DNA of 64,000 nt. Source: an uncultured Candidatus Melainabacteria bacterium. Lineage in GTDB: Bacteria; Cyanobacteriota; Vampirovibrionia; Gastranaerophilales; Gastranaerophilaceae. How positions within the stretch are numbered: position 1 is the first letter of the stretch; every line of letters begins with the position of its first letter. The notes below the pieces were generated by a model, which worked only from the letters and a program-made list of their open reading frames with translations, was not told the origin of the DNA and made no database searches. The stretch spans positions 1 through 64,000 of the forward strand of contig CAKVDZ010000008.1 in assembly GCA_934728585.1 (NCBI GenBank). The letters run 5' to 3'. Shown in pieces: positions 33,742 through 42,329 of this stretch. The position numbers and the translations under genes were made by a program.

Positions 33742-34134
33742 ATGATTTTAGAACTTTTACAAAACTTATTTTCATGCGAACAAAAATGCCAACATACTCG
33801 CGTTAGCTTAGACAAAGATTTCAGCTATTGCCCTGATTGCGGAGCGTTAATCGAAAATCAATGGTATATCGTAAGATGTGCTTGTTGTGGAATTAAAGAA
33901 AAAGCTATTGTAAAAAACGGCAAAATCGTTCCTGTTGAACATTTCTGTCACAATTGTGGTAGCGAAGAATATATTGTTGAAAAACTTGATACAATTGATT
34001 TTATCAACATCAATTATGCAGCACTAATTCAAAAAGAAACAGAACACAGAACTGAACGTAAAGTTACACAATGTTGGGTTGATTCTACAAAAAGAACAGT
34101 TGAGCAACCATTATTGCTACCAGTATTCCAATAA
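33742..34134 (+). CDS. Zinc-ribbon protein of unknown function
   Basis: It has 130 residues with Cys pairs arranged as ribbons: CEQKC near residue 12, CPDC (about 30-33), CACC (about 48-51) and CHNC (about 71-74). After these comes a segment with LDTIDFININYAALIQKETEHRTER and a C-terminal tail. Several zinc sites are likely. No enzyme motif is visible. It may bind nucleic acid or act as an adaptor. The 3' end overlaps the convergent spmB gene by 50 bases, so both coding regions use the same DNA there. Confidence 0.65.
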   Translation: MILELLQNLFSCEQKCQHTRVSLDKDFSYCPDCGALIENQWYIVRCACCGIKEKAIVKNGKIVPVEHFCHNCGSEEYIVEKLDTIDFININYAALIQKETEHRTERKVTQCWVDSTKRTVEQPLLLPVFQ

Positions 34135-34624
34135 TATCGGCTAAAATACCAGTTAACAGCGCATATCTAACTTTTTTAATTCCAACTGAGCCGAAATATA
34201 CTGCCAAAACATAAAAAGTTGTTTCTGAACTACCAACAATAATTGCAGATAACTTTGTTGCATACGCATCAGGTCCAAAATTATTTGCAATATCAGAAAA
34301 AATACCCAACGCCGCAGAACCTGACAATGAACGTACAATCATTAACGGTAATACTTCAGCTGGAATAGAAAAATGATTTAAAATTCCAGAAAAAAGATTA
34401 CCACATAAATCAATAAAACCAGATGCTCTAAGCATAGATATCGACACTAAAATTGCAACCAAATATGGAATAATATTTACAGCAACCTTAAAACCGTCCT
34501 TTGCACCATCTGTAAAAACTTCATAAACAGGAACTTTTTTTATCATGCCAGTCGTCAAAATCGTTATCAAAATCACTGGTAAAATCCACAAAGAAAGCGT
34601 ATTCATAACTGATTGAAAGGTCAT
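34085..34624 (-). CDS. spmB: SpmB-like nucleoside-recognition (Gate) domain membrane protein
   Basis: From ATG 34624 it is 179 residues. There are four to five hydrophobic segments with the conserved FTDGAKDGFKVAVNIIPYLVAILV, LPLMIVRSLSGSAALGI and VGSSETTFYVLAVYFGSVGIKKVRYAL. This fits SpmB, paired with SpmA. The start overlaps the spmA stop by one base (TAATG). In Bacillus these proteins affect spore-core dehydration, but no sporulation genes occur here, so another transport-related role is expected. The 3' end overlaps the zinc-ribbon gene. Confidence 0.85.
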   Translation of the reverse strand: MTFQSVMNTLSLWILPVILITILTTGMIKKVPVYEVFTDGAKDGFKVAVNIIPYLVAILVSISMLRASGFIDLCGNLFSGILNHFSIPAEVLPLMIVRSLSGSAALGIFSDIANNFGPDAYATKLSAIIVGSSETTFYVLAVYFGSVGIKKVRYALLTGILADIIGILVAIMVAQLFFL

Positions 34625-35205
34625 TATTGCGCCCTCCAAATATATTGGAAAATCTTAGCAATAACAACAGCAGAAACAAATGCCACACCCGTTACTATTA
34701 GAGTTGGAAGAATAATTTCAGTTGGATTTTTATACCCAATTCCAACAAGAACTGCAATTACTGTCGCAGGAATTATCTGAAATCCAGCTGTATTCATAGC
34801 CAAAAACATACACATAGCATTTGACGCACTGTCTTTATCTTTATTAATTTCTTGTAATTCCTCCATAGCTTTTAAACCGATTGGAGTTGCCGCATTAGTC
34901 AAGCCTAAAGCGTTTGCTGAAAAACTCATTGTAATATCTCCAACGGCCTTATTATCTTGAGGAACTTCATCAAACAACCATTTTGTAATAGGTTTTATTA
35001 GTTTTGTTATAAAATCAACGATTCCAGAGGCCTCTGCGACTTTCATAATTCCAAGCCAAAATGCCATTATACCAATTAGAGAAAATGCAACTTTTACCGA
35101 CAAATCAGCACCTGTTAAAATAGCATTAACAACCTCTTGCAAGCGTCCCTCTACGACTGCTGTTATTAGAGATATTAAAATTAATAAGTAAAATACCCAA
35201 TTCAT
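34624..35205 (-). CDS. spmA: SpmA-like nucleoside-recognition (Gate) domain membrane protein
   Basis: From ATG 35205 (MNWVFYLLILISLITAVVEG) it is 193 residues. An upstream in-frame start would run close to the divergent gene and is not hydrophobic. The family wording is LTGADLSVKVAFSLIGIMAFWLGIMKVAEASGIV, MSFSANALGLTNAATPIGLKAMEELQ and NTAGFQIIPATVIAVLVGIG. It is translationally coupled to spmB. The divergent neighbour is a WYL-type regulator gene 43 bases away, which may control the pair. Confidence 0.85.
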   Translation of the reverse strand: MNWVFYLLILISLITAVVEGRLQEVVNAILTGADLSVKVAFSLIGIMAFWLGIMKVAEASGIVDFITKLIKPITKWLFDEVPQDNKAVGDITMSFSANALGLTNAATPIGLKAMEELQEINKDKDSASNAMCMFLAMNTAGFQIIPATVIAVLVGIGYKNPTEIILPTLIVTGVAFVSAVVIAKIFQYIWRAQ

Positions 35206-35248
35206 ACTTATTATTAAATCATTATGTATAACAAATTCCAAAAACTTA

Positions 35249-36259
35249 ATGAAACGTAAAAAAGTTGTAGAAATAGAAAAAGTTGATATACTTAAAAATA
35301 AAGAAAGAATTGGAATTATGTTAAACTCATTAAAACTTGAAGAAATTAGACCAGAATTAATAAATCTTACTGGTGTAAGACTTTTAGTATTATTTTCGCT
35401 GTTATTAGACTCACCTAAAACAGCAGAAGAAATTAGTGACTATTTTGAAAAGAATAATTATCCAAAAAGTATTTTTTCAATTGATACACTTAGAAACGAT
35501 ATGAATGCCTTACGTTCTGCAGGTTGTAAAATTTCACGTGCTGACAAATCCAACAATTTCCAATATAAATTGCTTTCTCACCCGTTTGAAATGACTATCA
35601 ATATGGCATTAGCAAAATCTTTTGAAAAACTTTATAACAATATTTACGATAGACTTTCAATCCAACAACTTATTTTGATTGAAAATCTATTTGAAAATAT
35701 TTCAAAATATACTTTAGATATAGAAACGGCAGAATACTTAAATGGTATATCCTTATTAAAAAGATTAAATAAGACTATTTTAAAAGATTTAATAAAAGCA
35801 AAAAATTGTAGAAATAAAATATCTTTTGTCTACAATGCACCTAATTCAGGCAAACAAGAACTTGAGTTTTACATAACTAATTTTGAATTTAGAAGCAAAA
35901 AACTATATATTAATGGATATTGTCCAACATTTAAGGACAATTCGTTCCTTTTAGTTTCAAAAATCGTATCACCAATCACTTTCCATTTAGAGAAAGGATT
36001 AATCGAAGATTTAACAAAAACAGTCGTATTAGAGCTAAAAAATGCTTCATTTTTAAATTATCAACAAAATGAAAATGAAAAAGTTATTAAAAAAAATAGT
36101 AATTCCATAAAAATAGAATATAAAAGCGACAATGAATTTAAACTACTCCAAAAGATTTTAGCTTATGGACCAGATTGCACTGTCCTTTCGCCAATCGACT
36201 TAAAACAAACAATTAAAGAAAAATTAAAGACCATGTTAGAGGTATATAAAAATGACTAA
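35249..36259 (+). CDS. WYL-domain-type transcriptional regulator, first of a pair
   Basis: It has 336 residues. The N-terminal part has a winged-helix-like VRLLVLFSLLLDSPKTAEEISDYFEKNNYPKSIFSIDTLRNDMNALRSAGCKISR. The middle is a helical linker, and the C-terminal half (residues about 180-260) has strands KISFVYNAPNSGKQELEFYITNFEFRSKKLYINGYCPTFKDNSFLLVSKI, the layout of a WYL domain. A WCX-like end follows. It overlaps the next gene by 8 bases. WYL proteins often sense nucleic acids or nucleotides, but the ligand here is unknown. Confidence 0.7.
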   Translation: MKRKKVVEIEKVDILKNKERIGIMLNSLKLEEIRPELINLTGVRLLVLFSLLLDSPKTAEEISDYFEKNNYPKSIFSIDTLRNDMNALRSAGCKISRADKSNNFQYKLLSHPFEMTINMALAKSFEKLYNNIYDRLSIQQLILIENLFENISKYTLDIETAEYLNGISLLKRLNKTILKDLIKAKNCRNKISFVYNAPNSGKQELEFYITNFEFRSKKLYINGYCPTFKDNSFLLVSKIVSPITFHLEKGLIEDLTKTVVLELKNASFLNYQQNENEKVIKKNSNSIKIEYKSDNEFKLLQKILAYGPDCTVLSPIDLKQTIKEKLKTMLEVYKND

Positions 36260-37169
36260 ATATACAAATGATAATACATCATATGCCGCATACAGGGTAT
36301 TTGAAACGCTAAAATTTTTGATTGATCAACCAGCAACAGTTGAAGATATTATTAATCACCTTGAATCACTTGAAATGTGTGGTGATAAAAATTACTCTAA
36401 GGCAGTTGTATATAAATATTTGACGACTCTTAAATTTGCAGGTATTACACTATCAAGACATAAATGCAAATATGAAGTTCAAAATTTGCCATTTAAAATT
36501 AATTTAACAGAAGATAATTTAAAAGCGCTATCAATATTAAATGAAGTTATTAACGCAACTCCAGAAAAAAATCTTTCTGAAACAATAAAACAATTCTTTT
36601 ATCAGCTAAAAATGCGCTATGCACTACAAAACAAGCAAGATACTGAAACTTGTGAAATAAAAAACATCATTGAAAAACCATCACAAGAACAGAAAAAAGA
36701 GATTAAAGAATATGAAAAGTATTGTGAAGATGGACTTCGTCTAAAAGTTTCTTACATAGACATCTGTGGAAATGAAGTTACATCTACATACGAACCAATT
36801 GAAGCATATTACACAAAAAATCAAGTAAAATTACTTTGCTACTGCACAAATCCAAGCGGATTTATAGAGTTTACTTCAACTCAAATTAAAGCAATTGAAC
36901 AAACACCATTAAAATGTTCAAACCATTTCTTCTCTAGCACAACAGCATTTAAATTAAAAGGCAAACTTGCTAAACGATATACTTTAAGAAATGAAGAACA
37001 TATATTAAGCGAAAACAATGGCGAAATAACTGTTATCAATCAAAAGGAGCCTAAAAATCTACTATTTGCAAGACTTATGAGATATGGTGAAAATTGCGAA
37101 GTTATTTCATCAAAGCAAGATAGAAGAAATATGAAAAGCTTAATCAAAAATACATTATCAAACTATTAA
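36252..37169 (+). CDS. WYL-domain-type transcriptional regulator, second of a pair
   Basis: It has 305 residues with the same build as the upstream protein: a helix-turn-helix (FETLKFLIDQPATVEDIINHLESLEMCG to YKYLTTLKFAGITLSRHKCKYEV), a linker and a C-terminal beta-rich domain (LRLKVSYIDICGNEVTSTYEPIEAYYTKNQVKLLCYCTNPSG). It starts 8 bases inside the previous gene, so the two are coupled and may form a heterodimer, as described for paired WYL proteins in other bacteria. Target genes unknown. The divergent spmAB genes are candidates. Confidence 0.7.
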   Translation: MTKYTNDNTSYAAYRVFETLKFLIDQPATVEDIINHLESLEMCGDKNYSKAVVYKYLTTLKFAGITLSRHKCKYEVQNLPFKINLTEDNLKALSILNEVINATPEKNLSETIKQFFYQLKMRYALQNKQDTETCEIKNIIEKPSQEQKKEIKEYEKYCEDGLRLKVSYIDICGNEVTSTYEPIEAYYTKNQVKLLCYCTNPSGFIEFTSTQIKAIEQTPLKCSNHFFSSTTAFKLKGKLAKRYTLRNEEHILSENNGEITVINQKEPKNLLFARLMRYGENCEVISSKQDRRNMKSLIKNTLSNY

Positions 37170-37173
37170 GGAC

Positions 37174-37202
37174 TTGATTTTATAATAATTTGATGATAAA
37201 TT
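37174..37202 (+). promoter_or_regulatory. Promoter of the CAU tRNA
   Basis: TTGATT (37174-37179), a 17-base spacer and TAAATT (37197-37202), starting five bases after the WYL gene stop. Confidence 0.55.
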
Positions 37203-37235
37203 ATTACTACGAAGAATTTACAAAAAAGTAAATTT

Positions 37236-37307
<72 letters not shown>

Positions 37308-37402
37308 TTTTTTTATGCAAATTTTAAGTAATAAAAGTAAAAAGCAAGATTTACGTATAAGTTATAAACCATGACACAAAGATACTACAATTTATACAGA
37401 AC

Positions 37403-37430
37403 GGCTCGGACTTGTGTACAAGTCCGAGCC
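37403..37430. terminator. Strong hairpin between tRNA and hydrogenase gene
   Basis: GGCTCGGACTTG-TGTA-CAAGTCCGAGCC is a perfect 12-pair stem, but only weak T-rich sequence follows on either strand. It separates the convergent tRNA transcript and hydrogenase operon, and probably acts as a terminator or RNA end stabiliser. Confidence 0.5.
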
Positions 37431-37455
37431 TATATTTAAGACCATTAGGGTAAAC

Positions 37456-38910
37456 CTAAATCTTTTTAATATCTTCTGATTTTGATGATAATTCATCTAT
37501 TAATTTTTTAGCTATACGTTGATTGTTCATAGTTGCGTTACCAGCGATACAACCACCATCACAGCACATAACTTCAACTAAGTTACAGCCATCACAGCAT
37601 TGACCGTCTTTTGCGAATTTTTTCAATTCACGAATTGAGTCCTTGTTCAAGCCACTGATTACGTGTGGTTTAACAGAATCTTCATCTTTTAAAGATTTTT
37701 TAACTGATTCAGCAACTCCACCTGATGCACCAAAGTTTCTGGCTTGTTTTGAACTTTCTTTATCAAAAGCTGTTTCTTCACAGTTTAAGATTTCAACTTT
37801 TTTAGCAATAAATAATGCACCAAGTTCCTCAAAGCTCATTACATAGTTTACGTTGTCATTTTCAAATCCCTCTGTACGTTTTGCAACACAAGGACTAATA
37901 AAGACAGTAACCGCATCTGGCATTTGTTTTTTTACCAATTCAGCAGTGTAGTAAAGTGGTGTTTTTGTATCTGAAACAAATGGTTTAATTTCTGGAAGAT
38001 GTTTTTTAACAAGTTGGTTATAACCTGCACAACAAGAAGTTGTCATAAACTTGTCACCTTTTTCCATTCTTTCCATAAATTCTTTTGCTTCTGTACTTGC
38101 AGTAATATCTGCACCTTGAGCAACTTCATAAACATCACTAAAACCAGCTTGAATCATAGCTGTTTTCAATTGGTAAACATTTCCTGGAAATTGACCAACG
38201 ATAGATGGAGCAATCATTGCAACAACTTTCTTACCGCCTTTGATACATTTTAAGATATCAATTAATTGACTTTTTTCGTGAACAGCACCAAATGGGCAAG
38301 CAGCGATACAACGACCACAACTTATACATTTGTCAAAATCAATACTTGCAAAGCCTGTTTCGTCTTTTTGAATTGCGCCTACAGGGCAAGCTTCTTCGCA
38401 AGGAACTGTTGTTTTAACAATTGCGCTATATGGACAAGCACTCATACACATTTTACATTTTTTACATTTTGTTTCATCAATATGAGATTTGCCGTCTACA
38501 ATTGAAATTGCACCAAATTTACAAGTGCTTTGGCAAGGTCTTGCGACACAACCTTGACACAAATCTGTAACGTGAATTTGACTTGTTACGCAACCTTTGC
38601 AAGCTGCTTGTAATACTGTTAAATTTCTGTTATCGATTTCTGTTCTTTCGTTAGCACGTTTTGCATAAGTTGCAAGAGAAGTTCTTTCATCGTCTTCTTC
38701 AATTGGAAATCCCAAACCTGCAATAGCTCTATCTTTTAAGATAGCTCTTTCTTTGTAAATACAGCATCTGTAAGGAACTTCAGCTCCTTTTGGACGCATA
38801 TCATAAGGGATTAATCTAGTATTTTCCTCAAAATCATCTGAGAAAAATGCTTTAATCAATCTTACTAAAATTTCTTTTTTTAAGTGAATTGCTTGACTGT
38901 TATTATTCAT
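37456..38910 (-). CDS. [FeFe] hydrogenase, group-B-like catalytic subunit
   Basis: It has 484 residues. N-terminal Cys motifs CKGC and CQGCVARPCQSTC are followed by two [4Fe-4S] ferredoxin motifs (CKKCKMCMSACP; CISCGRCIAACPFGAV). Next comes the H-cluster domain: L1 TTSCCAGYNQ, L2 ISPCVAKRTEG, and L3 VEVMCCDGGCIAGN. The L1 variant TSCCAG and the SPCVAKR wording fit the group B monomeric enzymes. It would evolve H2 from reduced ferredoxin, a sink for fermentation electrons. It is the last gene of the hydrogenase operon that starts at rex. The maturation genes hydEFG are not in the window. Confidence 0.88.
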   Translation of the reverse strand: MNNNSQAIHLKKEILVRLIKAFFSDDFEENTRLIPYDMRPKGAEVPYRCCIYKERAILKDRAIAGLGFPIEEDDERTSLATYAKRANERTEIDNRNLTVLQAACKGCVTSQIHVTDLCQGCVARPCQSTCKFGAISIVDGKSHIDETKCKKCKMCMSACPYSAIVKTTVPCEEACPVGAIQKDETGFASIDFDKCISCGRCIAACPFGAVHEKSQLIDILKCIKGGKKVVAMIAPSIVGQFPGNVYQLKTAMIQAGFSDVYEVAQGADITASTEAKEFMERMEKGDKFMTTSCCAGYNQLVKKHLPEIKPFVSDTKTPLYYTAELVKKQMPDAVTVFISPCVAKRTEGFENDNVNYVMSFEELGALFIAKKVEILNCEETAFDKESSKQARNFGASGGVAESVKKSLKDEDSVKPHVISGLNKDSIRELKKFAKDGQCCDGCNLVEVMCCDGGCIAGNATMNNQRIAKKLIDELSSKSEDIKKI

Positions 38911-38943
38911 AATTCCATTCTTTCTTCCAAACTGTAATACCTA

Positions 38944-39207
38944 CTATTTTGTTGTAGCCAATCTATCTTCAATAGCTGCTAAAACTTTTTCTACTGTTGC
39001 TTCTGCGACAACAAGGTTATCAACTTGCACATAAGGAGCTTTTGAATATTCATCATTAATTGAACATTGTCCTAAGCAAGTAATACCAGAAACTTCCACT
39101 TTGTCACCATATTTTCTTGGTACGATGTCAATTAGTTCTTGCAAATTTGAACCGCCCATAACAAAGCACGTTGTACCTAAGCATACTTTTACATTAATTT
39201 TCGCCAT
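38944..39207 (-). CDS. Thioredoxin-like [2Fe-2S] ferredoxin
   Basis: It has 87 residues. The fold is that of the C-terminal part of NuoE/HymA. Cysteines are CLGTTC and, after about 31 residues, CLGQC, which ligate one [2Fe-2S] cluster. It lies 8 bases before the phosphatase gene on its upstream side and close to the hydrogenase on the other. It is probably an electron carrier to or from the hydrogenase. A second, similar one is at 42.1 kb. Confidence 0.85.
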   Translation of the reverse strand: MAKINVKVCLGTTCFVMGGSNLQELIDIVPRKYGDKVEVSGITCLGQCSINDEYSKAPYVQVDNLVVAEATVEKVLAAIEDRLATTK

Positions 39208-39214
39208 TTTTACC

Positions 39215-40372
39215 TCACATATATTGTATAGTTACTTTTTTAAAATATTTTTGTTCTAAAACATCAGCCATCTTTTTGATAACGTTTTTCCTAATTTCAA
39301 TTTCAATTGGTAAATTAGGATCATAATGAGCCTGATTTAATTTTGCTCCAACCATAAAGGTTATACAATCAGAGTTTAACATAAATTTAGACAAATCTCC
39401 AGCCGCATCGTCATTAAAATTTCCACTTTCTAGATATTCTAGTGTCCTTGTTAAAGTTAAAATTCCCTCTGTTACTAAATCTATGCCGTCCATATAAGAA
39501 ATTGCAGGTAATTTTCCTACATTCAAGGTCAAGTTTGTACGAATTGGAATACCAAATTCTCTAGATACTAAATTTGCTGTAGTACCACCACAAATAGCTT
39601 TTTTACCATCAAATTCCATTAATGCTTTGGCATAGAAATTATCTTTTGATTGGTGATAAGGAGGCCCCGTAAACACCACTGCATTTCTTGGATTTCTGTA
39701 ATATACACACATCGCAGAAACATCGTCTTTTGGTAAATTATCGGGTTCTTTTCTTATCGCCTGCAAAACTATTTGTTCAGATAAGTCATGACTGGAAATA
39801 TCAGGTCGAGCCTTTAGTTCTTTCTTGATAATTTCAATCAAACCCTCTCTGCGTAAGCCTAATTTTAAATCTTTTGTGCCTAATGCAGACTGTGTTACAC
39901 CGTCTGAACAGAAAATCAATCTATCATTAACCTGCAATTTAATATGATAGATATGCATTTTACGATTTGGAAAAGTTTTTGATTGCAATACTTCAAACTC
40001 TGGCTCTAAGACCTCACCATTTCTAATCCATAAAAATTGAGGATTTCCTTCTTCTACAATCTTAGCATAACCGTTTTCATCACAGTCTAAAGCCGAAAAA
40101 GTAGAGTAACTTATCTTGCGAATTTGGCATACTGGCAACGAATTTAAAATAATTTCGCAAGCCTTTTTGATACTTGTACCCGCTTCAATAAATTTTAACA
40201 ACATTGTAGCTGTCATACAAGCCAAAATATTAGCTTTTATGCCACTTCCTAAACCGTCAGAAAGCACTGCTAGCAATTTTCCTGACTCTGGATAACGTTT
40301 TGAGGTAAAATAATCCCCATAAGCGTTTTGATTGTATTTTTTTCTTTGAGTACAATCAATATCAATGAACAT
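39215..40372 (-). CDS. SpoIIE-type PP2C serine phosphatase
   Basis: It has 385 residues. The N-terminal half holds a PPM/SpoIIE domain: LLAVLSDGLGSGIKANILACMTATMLLKF with the metal-binding Asp-Gly, STFSALDCDENG, LIFCSDGVTQSALG and LPKDDVSAMCVYY. The C-terminal third (from about residue 235) is another domain (FTGPPYHQSKDNFYAKALMEFDGKKAICGGTTANLVSREFG) that I do not recognise by function. Such phosphatases are found in clusters with sensory [FeFe] hydrogenases, and the stop/start contact with the sensor gene (one base overlap) fits. It probably signals hydrogen or redox state through dephosphorylation of a partner. Confidence 0.8.
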   Translation of the reverse strand: MFIDIDCTQRKKYNQNAYGDYFTSKRYPESGKLLAVLSDGLGSGIKANILACMTATMLLKFIEAGTSIKKACEIILNSLPVCQIRKISYSTFSALDCDENGYAKIVEEGNPQFLWIRNGEVLEPEFEVLQSKTFPNRKMHIYHIKLQVNDRLIFCSDGVTQSALGTKDLKLGLRREGLIEIIKKELKARPDISSHDLSEQIVLQAIRKEPDNLPKDDVSAMCVYYRNPRNAVVFTGPPYHQSKDNFYAKALMEFDGKKAICGGTTANLVSREFGIPIRTNLTLNVGKLPAISYMDGIDLVTEGILTLTRTLEYLESGNFNDDAAGDLSKFMLNSDCITFMVGAKLNQAHYDPNLPIEIEIRKNVIKKMADVLEQKYFKKVTIQYM

Positions 40373-42090
40373 TATTCTTCGTCCTCATCATCATTTGAAT
40401 AATCCTGAGCAATAGAACTTAAAAGGACTTCCGTTTCTACCATGTGTTCGCCCAACAAACACGCAATTTCTTGAACTTTGGCAATATTTTTTGTAATAAC
40501 CTCTTTTGCTTTTTCTGCAATTTTTTCTCTGTCAATTTCAGCCTTTGTAACATCAGTTATAATTGCACCGACAATTTCACCATCTTCAATCGTAAACGCA
40601 CTTATATCGTACAATTTATTTTTAACTTGGTAGTGTGATTTATGAATATCTCCACCTGAAATTAACAATTGTTGGAATAAATCACTGAATGTTATAATTC
40701 TATCTAAAGACGCTCCAGAAAGTCCCTCTTTTCTTGATGAAAAGATTTCGTACATATCACCGCAGAACATTTTCATAAACGCGTCATTTGCTTCAACAAC
40801 GTTTAAATCCTTGTCTACCATAACCATAGCAGATGGCATACATCTTAACATCGCAGCAGCTTTTCGCATCGCAATTTTTCTCATGTAAGAAGCGCACATT
40901 GACGGTTCTGCATCACCTTTTATAAGAGCTTTTGCCATATCTCTACAAGTTGAATACCCACAACCGCCACAGTTTAATTCGTCTTCTGGTGTATGTTTAC
41001 CAATTTTTTTCAAAACCTCTGTTATTTGAGCAAAACTTACATCATCGTCTTTTATTGGATTTTCTTCATATTTTTCTTCAAATACAACTTCTGCAACTTT
41101 TGGAACATTTTCTCTATATTTAACTTTTGATAAAATATCTGAAACAACTGCAATTCCAGCCTTGTTTGTAGAAGCGCAAGGACCGTTTACACAACCAGAT
41201 TCACAAGATAAAGCTTCAACAAAAACTTTTTTATCCAAATTATCAACATCAAGCCCGTCTAAAGCCCTGTCAAAAGAATCTAAACCACTTAAACTTACAA
41301 GTGATACATCGTCATTAATCCCAACTTTTTTTAATGTTTCGTTCATACCATCTTCAATTGGGTACAAAGCACCCTCATTAGCTGTTTCTGGGACAAAAAC
41401 ATCACTTTGTTTAACATCTAACTCACTAACATTTATAAATTCATCATTTATCCAAAAATTTAGCTCATCAAAAGTTAAAGAAGCATCTAAATATTCAGGG
41501 TGTCTATCAGCTTCATTTTTCTTACCTATGCAAGGACCAATAAAAACAACACTTATATTATTTCCATATTTTTCTTTTAGCATTTTTGCGTGAGTAAGCG
41601 CTGGAGAACCAACATTTACAATATTTTTTGCAAATTGAGGTTTATATTTTCTGATATAGTCAACAATTACTGGGCAAGCACTTGAAATATACAAGCCATT
41701 ATCCGAATTGTTTAAAATTTCTGCACATTTTATAGAAACTTGTTGAGCCCCTAAAGCAGTTTCACTTACTGCATAAAATCCTAGTTTTTTTAACACAGCA
41801 ATCATTTGCTCTGCTGATAAGTCATAAATACCAGACCAACTAGGAGCTAATGAAACATATACTTGCTTTTGTGCAATCATTAAGGTTTTAACTTTTTCAA
41901 TATCATTTCTAACCTTTTTTGCTCCAGACGGACAAACTTTAACACAGTGACCGCACGCGATACATTTGTCATTTATAACTGAAGCACTACCATCTTGTAC
42001 TTTGATAGCCTTAATGTGACACTCTCTAACACACTTATAGCAGTCGTGACATTCGTTTTTTAAAGTATAGACAGGATAAACTTTGCTCAT
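40372..42090 (-). CDS. Sensory [FeFe]-hydrogenase-like protein with FeS and PAS domains
   Basis: It has 572 residues. Domains in order: two [4Fe-4S] ferredoxin motifs (CHDCYKCVRECH; CIACGHCVKVCP), an H-cluster domain with ISSACPVIVDYI, FIGPCIGKKNEAD and EALSCESGCVNGPC, a four-Cys FeS domain (CGGCGYSTCRDMAKAL...SMC, about residues 383-410) and a PAS domain (about 420-510). It ends with a helical region and an acidic tail. The L1 motif has one Cys where catalytic enzymes have two. This is the architecture of group C sensor hydrogenases. With the downstream SpoIIE phosphatase it could sense H2 and pass on a signal. Confidence 0.85.
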   Translation of the reverse strand: MSKVYPVYTLKNECHDCYKCVRECHIKAIKVQDGSASVINDKCIACGHCVKVCPSGAKKVRNDIEKVKTLMIAQKQVYVSLAPSWSGIYDLSAEQMIAVLKKLGFYAVSETALGAQQVSIKCAEILNNSDNGLYISSACPVIVDYIRKYKPQFAKNIVNVGSPALTHAKMLKEKYGNNISVVFIGPCIGKKNEADRHPEYLDASLTFDELNFWINDEFINVSELDVKQSDVFVPETANEGALYPIEDGMNETLKKVGINDDVSLVSLSGLDSFDRALDGLDVDNLDKKVFVEALSCESGCVNGPCASTNKAGIAVVSDILSKVKYRENVPKVAEVVFEEKYEENPIKDDDVSFAQITEVLKKIGKHTPEDELNCGGCGYSTCRDMAKALIKGDAEPSMCASYMRKIAMRKAAAMLRCMPSAMVMVDKDLNVVEANDAFMKMFCGDMYEIFSSRKEGLSGASLDRIITFSDLFQQLLISGGDIHKSHYQVKNKLYDISAFTIEDGEIVGAIITDVTKAEIDREKIAEKAKEVITKNIAKVQEIACLLGEHMVETEVLLSSIAQDYSNDDEDEE

Positions 42091-42326
42091 TATAAAAGAC
42101 CTTCCATTAAGGATTTCAACTTATCTTTATCAACATTTGTGTATTGCTTTCCGTCAATAAAAATGTTAGGACCATCAGCACAATATCCCTCGCATCTTGA
42201 CCCTACTAATTCTATTTTAGCAGCTAGCCCGTTTTCTTTCACATAGTTTTCAATAAATTCAATATTTTCTGCGTTTCCTCTTGCAAAACAGGCACTGCCC
42301 ATACAAACTTTAATTTCTACAGTCAT
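42090..42326 (-). CDS. Small [2Fe-2S] thioredoxin-like ferredoxin
   Basis: It has 78 residues with CMGSACFARG and CEGYC, the four cluster ligands of a NuoE-like ferredoxin. It overlaps the sensor gene by one base and starts 4 bases after rex. It resembles the 87-residue protein at 38.9 kb. Probably a redox partner of the sensory hydrogenase. Confidence 0.83.
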   Translation of the reverse strand: MTVEIKVCMGSACFARGNAENIEFIENYVKENGLAAKIELVGSRCEGYCADGPNIFIDGKQYTNVDKDKLKSLMEGLL

Positions 42327-42329
42327 TTG

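Noticed and set aside
34085..35205. Evidence for sporulation from spmA and spmB
   Set aside because: SpmA/SpmB family members occur in non-sporulating bacteria. No other sporulation gene is present, and the LPS genes indicate a Gram-negative cell.
39215..40372. Classing the phosphatase as sporulation SpoIIE
   Set aside because: It lacks the membrane domain of SpoIIE and sits in a hydrogenase operon, so only the catalytic domain type is shared.
41162..41593. Plus-strand open frame of 143 codons inside the sensory hydrogenase gene
   Set aside because: Composition is Ser/Lys/Leu-rich and it is opposite a clear multi-domain gene. It is a shadow frame.
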